Below are positions 61,888 to 64,000 of a stretch of DNA of 64,000 nucleotides, piece by piece. The stretch covers positions 6,157,255 to 6,221,254 of the forward strand of contig NZ_AP018288.1 of NCBI RefSeq assembly GCF_002368335.1. Direction: 5' to 3'. The DNA is from Nostoc sp. NIES-4103 (lineage in GTDB: Bacteria > Cyanobacteriota > Cyanobacteriia > Cyanobacteriales > Nostocaceae). Numbering within the stretch: position 1 is the stretch's first letter; each line of letters opens with the position of its first letter. The notes beneath the pieces were generated by a model, which ran no database searches, was not told the DNA's origin, and saw only the letters and a program-made list of their open reading frames with translations. The position numbers and the translations under genes are program-made.

Positions 61888-63039
61888 TTACGAAAATTTC
61901 AGATTTGCCAAAGCAGCTTGTACTCGATTAATGGTGCGGGCATTTTCTTCCGGTGTACCTATAGTAATTCGTAATCCTTGACTAATCTCGCGTACCAAAG
62001 TGCCGTAGTTGCCAAGTTTTTGGTGAAGACTTTTTAAAGCAGCGTCTTGTGGATGAGAGCCATTTAATTTGAGACGCACGAAAACAAAATTAGCGGCACT
62101 TTCTGTAACTTCTAATTCTGAGTGATGAGATAAAGCTTGGATAAATTTAGCTCGTTCGCTTAGGGTTTGGGGAATTGACTCAAGTAAGATCTGCCGGTTT
62201 TGCAAAGCCATTAATGCCGCAACTATTGAAAAGCTGGGAAGATTGTAGGGTAGACGAACTTTTTCTAAAATAGCGATCGCTTCTGGATGAGCAACACAAT
62301 AGCCAACGCGAAGAGCTGCTAACCGAAATGCTTTAGAGAAAGTACGTAATATTACCCAGTTAGGGCGCTGTGCTAATTCACCAACCAGAGTAGTCTGACT
62401 GAATTCAAAGTAAGCTTCATCAATTACTACCAAAATTTGCTCACTAAGACTTTTTAACCATGCCAATTCTGCCGTAGTTAAGGGATTGGCAGTTGGGGAA
62501 TTGGGATGTACAACGAAAACTACCCGAACTGGGGGATTTTGAGTTTGTTCTATGGCAGACTGTGCAGCTTTTAAGTCAATTTCAAAATTGACATCATTTC
62601 TACCCACCGCCACTACAGGAATTCCCAAAGTTTTTGCTAAAATCCCGTACATTGAGAAAGTGGGATTGGCAACTAGAATGCTTCCTTCTCCACCTAGACA
62701 GGTGGCGATTAACAAAGAGCGAATCAGTTCATCTGAACCATTGCCAACTGAAATATTGGCAGTAGTAAAAACAGATGGCAACAGACCAGCTGACTCATTG
62801 ACATAATCAGCGATCGCAAGTTTTAGTGTCTCATGTCCGCCATCGGGGTAGCGATTTGTTTCTATTACCTGCTGATATGTCCAAGCCAGCTTTTCTTTCA
62901 ACTCCGGCGGCAAATCATAGGGACTTTCATTAGTATCCAGCCGATCAAGCTGTGTAGGCACAGGTTCGGCTGTATCGCTGCTGGGGTGGGGTTTGTAAGC
63001 GGTAAATTGGGCTAAATCTGAGCGAATGAATGGAAGCAT
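61888..63039 (-). CDS. hisC: histidinol-phosphate aminotransferase
   Basis: 383 aa PLP-dependent fold-type I enzyme. N-terminal LDTNESPYDLPPELKEKL and ISVGNGSDELIRSLL are typical HisC. The cofactor lysine is in ILRTFSKAFRLAALRVGYCV; VVHPNSPTANPLT and VIDEAYFEF carry the cofactor-ring contacts; the phosphate-binding Arg lies near the C-terminal LRITIGTPEENART. It converts imidazole-acetol phosphate to histidinol phosphate. Start ATG 63039. A degenerate heptamer region lies upstream. Confidence 0.9.
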   Translation of the reverse strand: MLPFIRSDLAQFTAYKPHPSSDTAEPVPTQLDRLDTNESPYDLPPELKEKLAWTYQQVIETNRYPDGGHETLKLAIADYVNESAGLLPSVFTTANISVGNGSDELIRSLLIATCLGGEGSILVANPTFSMYGILAKTLGIPVVAVGRNDVNFEIDLKAAQSAIEQTQNPPVRVVFVVHPNSPTANPLTTAELAWLKSLSEQILVVIDEAYFEFSQTTLVGELAQRPNWVILRTFSKAFRLAALRVGYCVAHPEAIAILEKVRLPYNLPSFSIVAALMALQNRQILLESIPQTLSERAKFIQALSHHSELEVTESAANFVFVRLKLNGSHPQDAALKSLHQKLGNYGTLVREISQGLRITIGTPEENARTINRVQAALANLKFS

Positions 63040-63160
63040 AATTTTAGTTATTAGTCAATAGTTTTTTGTCATTGTTATTTGTCAGTTGTTAGTTTTTTGT
63101 GTTTGACCACTGATTAATGACTACTAACTACTGACTAAGAACATAGGTTAGATAAGGATT

Positions 63161-63811
63161 TCATATTTTACAGCTTCCTGGTAACTGACAAAAGAGGCAA
63201 ATTGCTTGCCAAATTTCTTCGGTGACATTGCCTAAACCATGATCGCTGTCGAGTTCTACCAACTTCACCCAAGGACGTGACAAAGCAAAGTCTTGACTAG
63301 CTGCAATCGGGATGACTTCATCTTGTTTTCCATGCAATATTAAAGTAGGAATGGGACGTTGTAAAACTTCCTCTTGGTATTGAGCAGCATCTGTGACAAA
63401 ATCGTAACTTAGAGGTAGCGATCGCCCTTCTCCATAGTGGTAAACCATCAGATATTTTTCCTGTTGCCAGCGCTGCACCTGTTCATCTCCTAGCTTGGGT
63501 AACCAATGAGATAAAAAGCCAAAAGCTGGTGCTAGCAAAACGAGGCGTTGCACTTGCGGGTATTGCTGTCCCAAGTAAGCAGATGTCAATCCACCCAAAC
63601 TTGAGCCAATTAGGGTTACTGGCACAGAACTATCAAGAAACTCTGCTGCGACTTGAGTTAGCTGACGAGTAATTGTTAAGTGGGAGAAGTCGCCAGCATT
63701 AAGATCGGGAATTGTTAAGTTTGTCTGAATTTTAGTAAAGCGATCGCTTATATCCTGCGCTTTGGCAGATTTAGGACTAGAAGCAAAGCCATGAAGATAA
63801 ATGTAATGCAA
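63161..63811 (-). CDS. YqiA/YcfP-type alpha/beta-hydrolase (esterase)
   Basis: 216 aa. Start MHYIYLHGFASSPKSAKAQD gives the oxyanion HGF. The nucleophile elbow is LIGSSLGGLTSAYLG (Ser), the acid Asp lies in ILHGKQDEVIPIAAS and the catalytic His in LDSDHGLGNV. All three catalytic residues are present. Likely an esterase with small acyl or aryl substrates; natural substrate unknown. It is transcribed toward hisC with a heptamer-repeat spacer. Confidence 0.85.
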   Translation of the reverse strand: MHYIYLHGFASSPKSAKAQDISDRFTKIQTNLTIPDLNAGDFSHLTITRQLTQVAAEFLDSSVPVTLIGSSLGGLTSAYLGQQYPQVQRLVLLAPAFGFLSHWLPKLGDEQVQRWQQEKYLMVYHYGEGRSLPLSYDFVTDAAQYQEEVLQRPIPTLILHGKQDEVIPIAASQDFALSRPWVKLVELDSDHGLGNVTEEIWQAICLFCQLPGSCKI

Positions 63812-64000
63812 GGTTCTAGATAATTAGGAATGAAAACTTAAGAATTAGAACTTATCGTCTGTTGAATAAATATTAATATATCTTCATACTTGCTGCCTCA
63901 TCACTCTGATTACAGAATTGTGACCAATTCTTTTGCGGTTGAAATATGCATAGTAAAGGTGGAATCCAATACAGTTTCATATGATTGCTAATTGCTAAGG

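Overview
The window comes from a heterocyst-forming cyanobacterium of the Nostoc/Anabaena type. This rests on the many GCGATCGC (HIP1) octamers, heptameric tandem repeats such as TTAGTCA, a DevH/NtcA-type regulator, an RbcR (Ycf30)-type LysR protein, the ndhF1-ndhD1 pair, a CyaC-type multidomain adenylate cyclase and a 4-Cys-prefix Ser/Thr kinase. No CRISPR array, prophage or rRNA operon was seen. The only tRNA found is tRNA-Gly(UCC).

Layout. 1-1.3 kb (minus): 5' part of an HlyD-type secretion protein and a double-glycine-leader peptide gene. 2.3-3.3 kb: Tat-exported two-domain multicopper oxidase. 4.1-9.6 kb: metal uptake block (CbtB-like protein, membrane protein with Ig-like segments, CbiM/NikMN fusion, CbiQ, CbiO), interrupted by a glyoxalase-like gene on the other strand. 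9.6-12.7 kb: HAD hydrolase, DALR-domain protein, DevH-like regulator. 13.3-17.4 kb (minus): 4-Cys kinase and two periplasmic-binding-type proteins. 17.8-25.7 kb: RbcR, Z-ISO/NnrU protein, thioredoxin-like protein, NdhF1, two broken toxin-antitoxin-type genes, NdhD1. 25.8-26.9 kb: an IS5-family element abutting a MITE. 27-34 kb: HODM/DUF3445 protein, PD-(D/E)XK-like protein, small antitoxin-type genes (HicB+DUF29, BrnA-like operon), LapA protein, phosphoglucomutase, PD-(D/E)XK nuclease. 34.8-42.6 kb: methyltransferase, transglutaminase-like protein, P-type Ca2+-ATPase, RecF, MgtC. 43.4-50.7 kb: divergent PEP-synthase-like enzyme, BtuF/FecB-type lipoprotein, MobA, DUF255 thioredoxin-domain protein. 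51-53.5 kb: small hypotheticals, ClpP, tRNA-Gly. 53.7-58.7 kb: repeat-rich TonB-like protein and CyaC. 60-63.8 kb: GNAT acetyltransferase, hypothetical protein, HisC, YqiA-type esterase.

The most distinctive content is mobile and repetitive DNA and how it meets genes. Two MITE families can be defined directly from the sequence. Family A has TIRs beginning AGGACTTACGCAA and 5-bp target duplications; there are four copies, two of them exactly 191 bp. Family B has TIRs GAGGATGT...AAGT and TTA duplications, and matches the resident IS5-type element. In three genes (Ser/Thr kinase, CyaC, multicopper oxidase) the stop codon lies exactly at such an element border. Simple repeats have also expanded in frame inside coding regions: a DALR protein, MobA, and two adjacent 27-bp arrays in the TonB-like protein.

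The best candidate for an undescribed functional system is the double-glycine peptide next to the secretion protein at the left edge, with a 36-codon hydrophobic ORF between them on the opposite strand. A BrnA-like antitoxin translationally coupled to a 42-codon ORF and a membrane protein is a second, weaker candidate.
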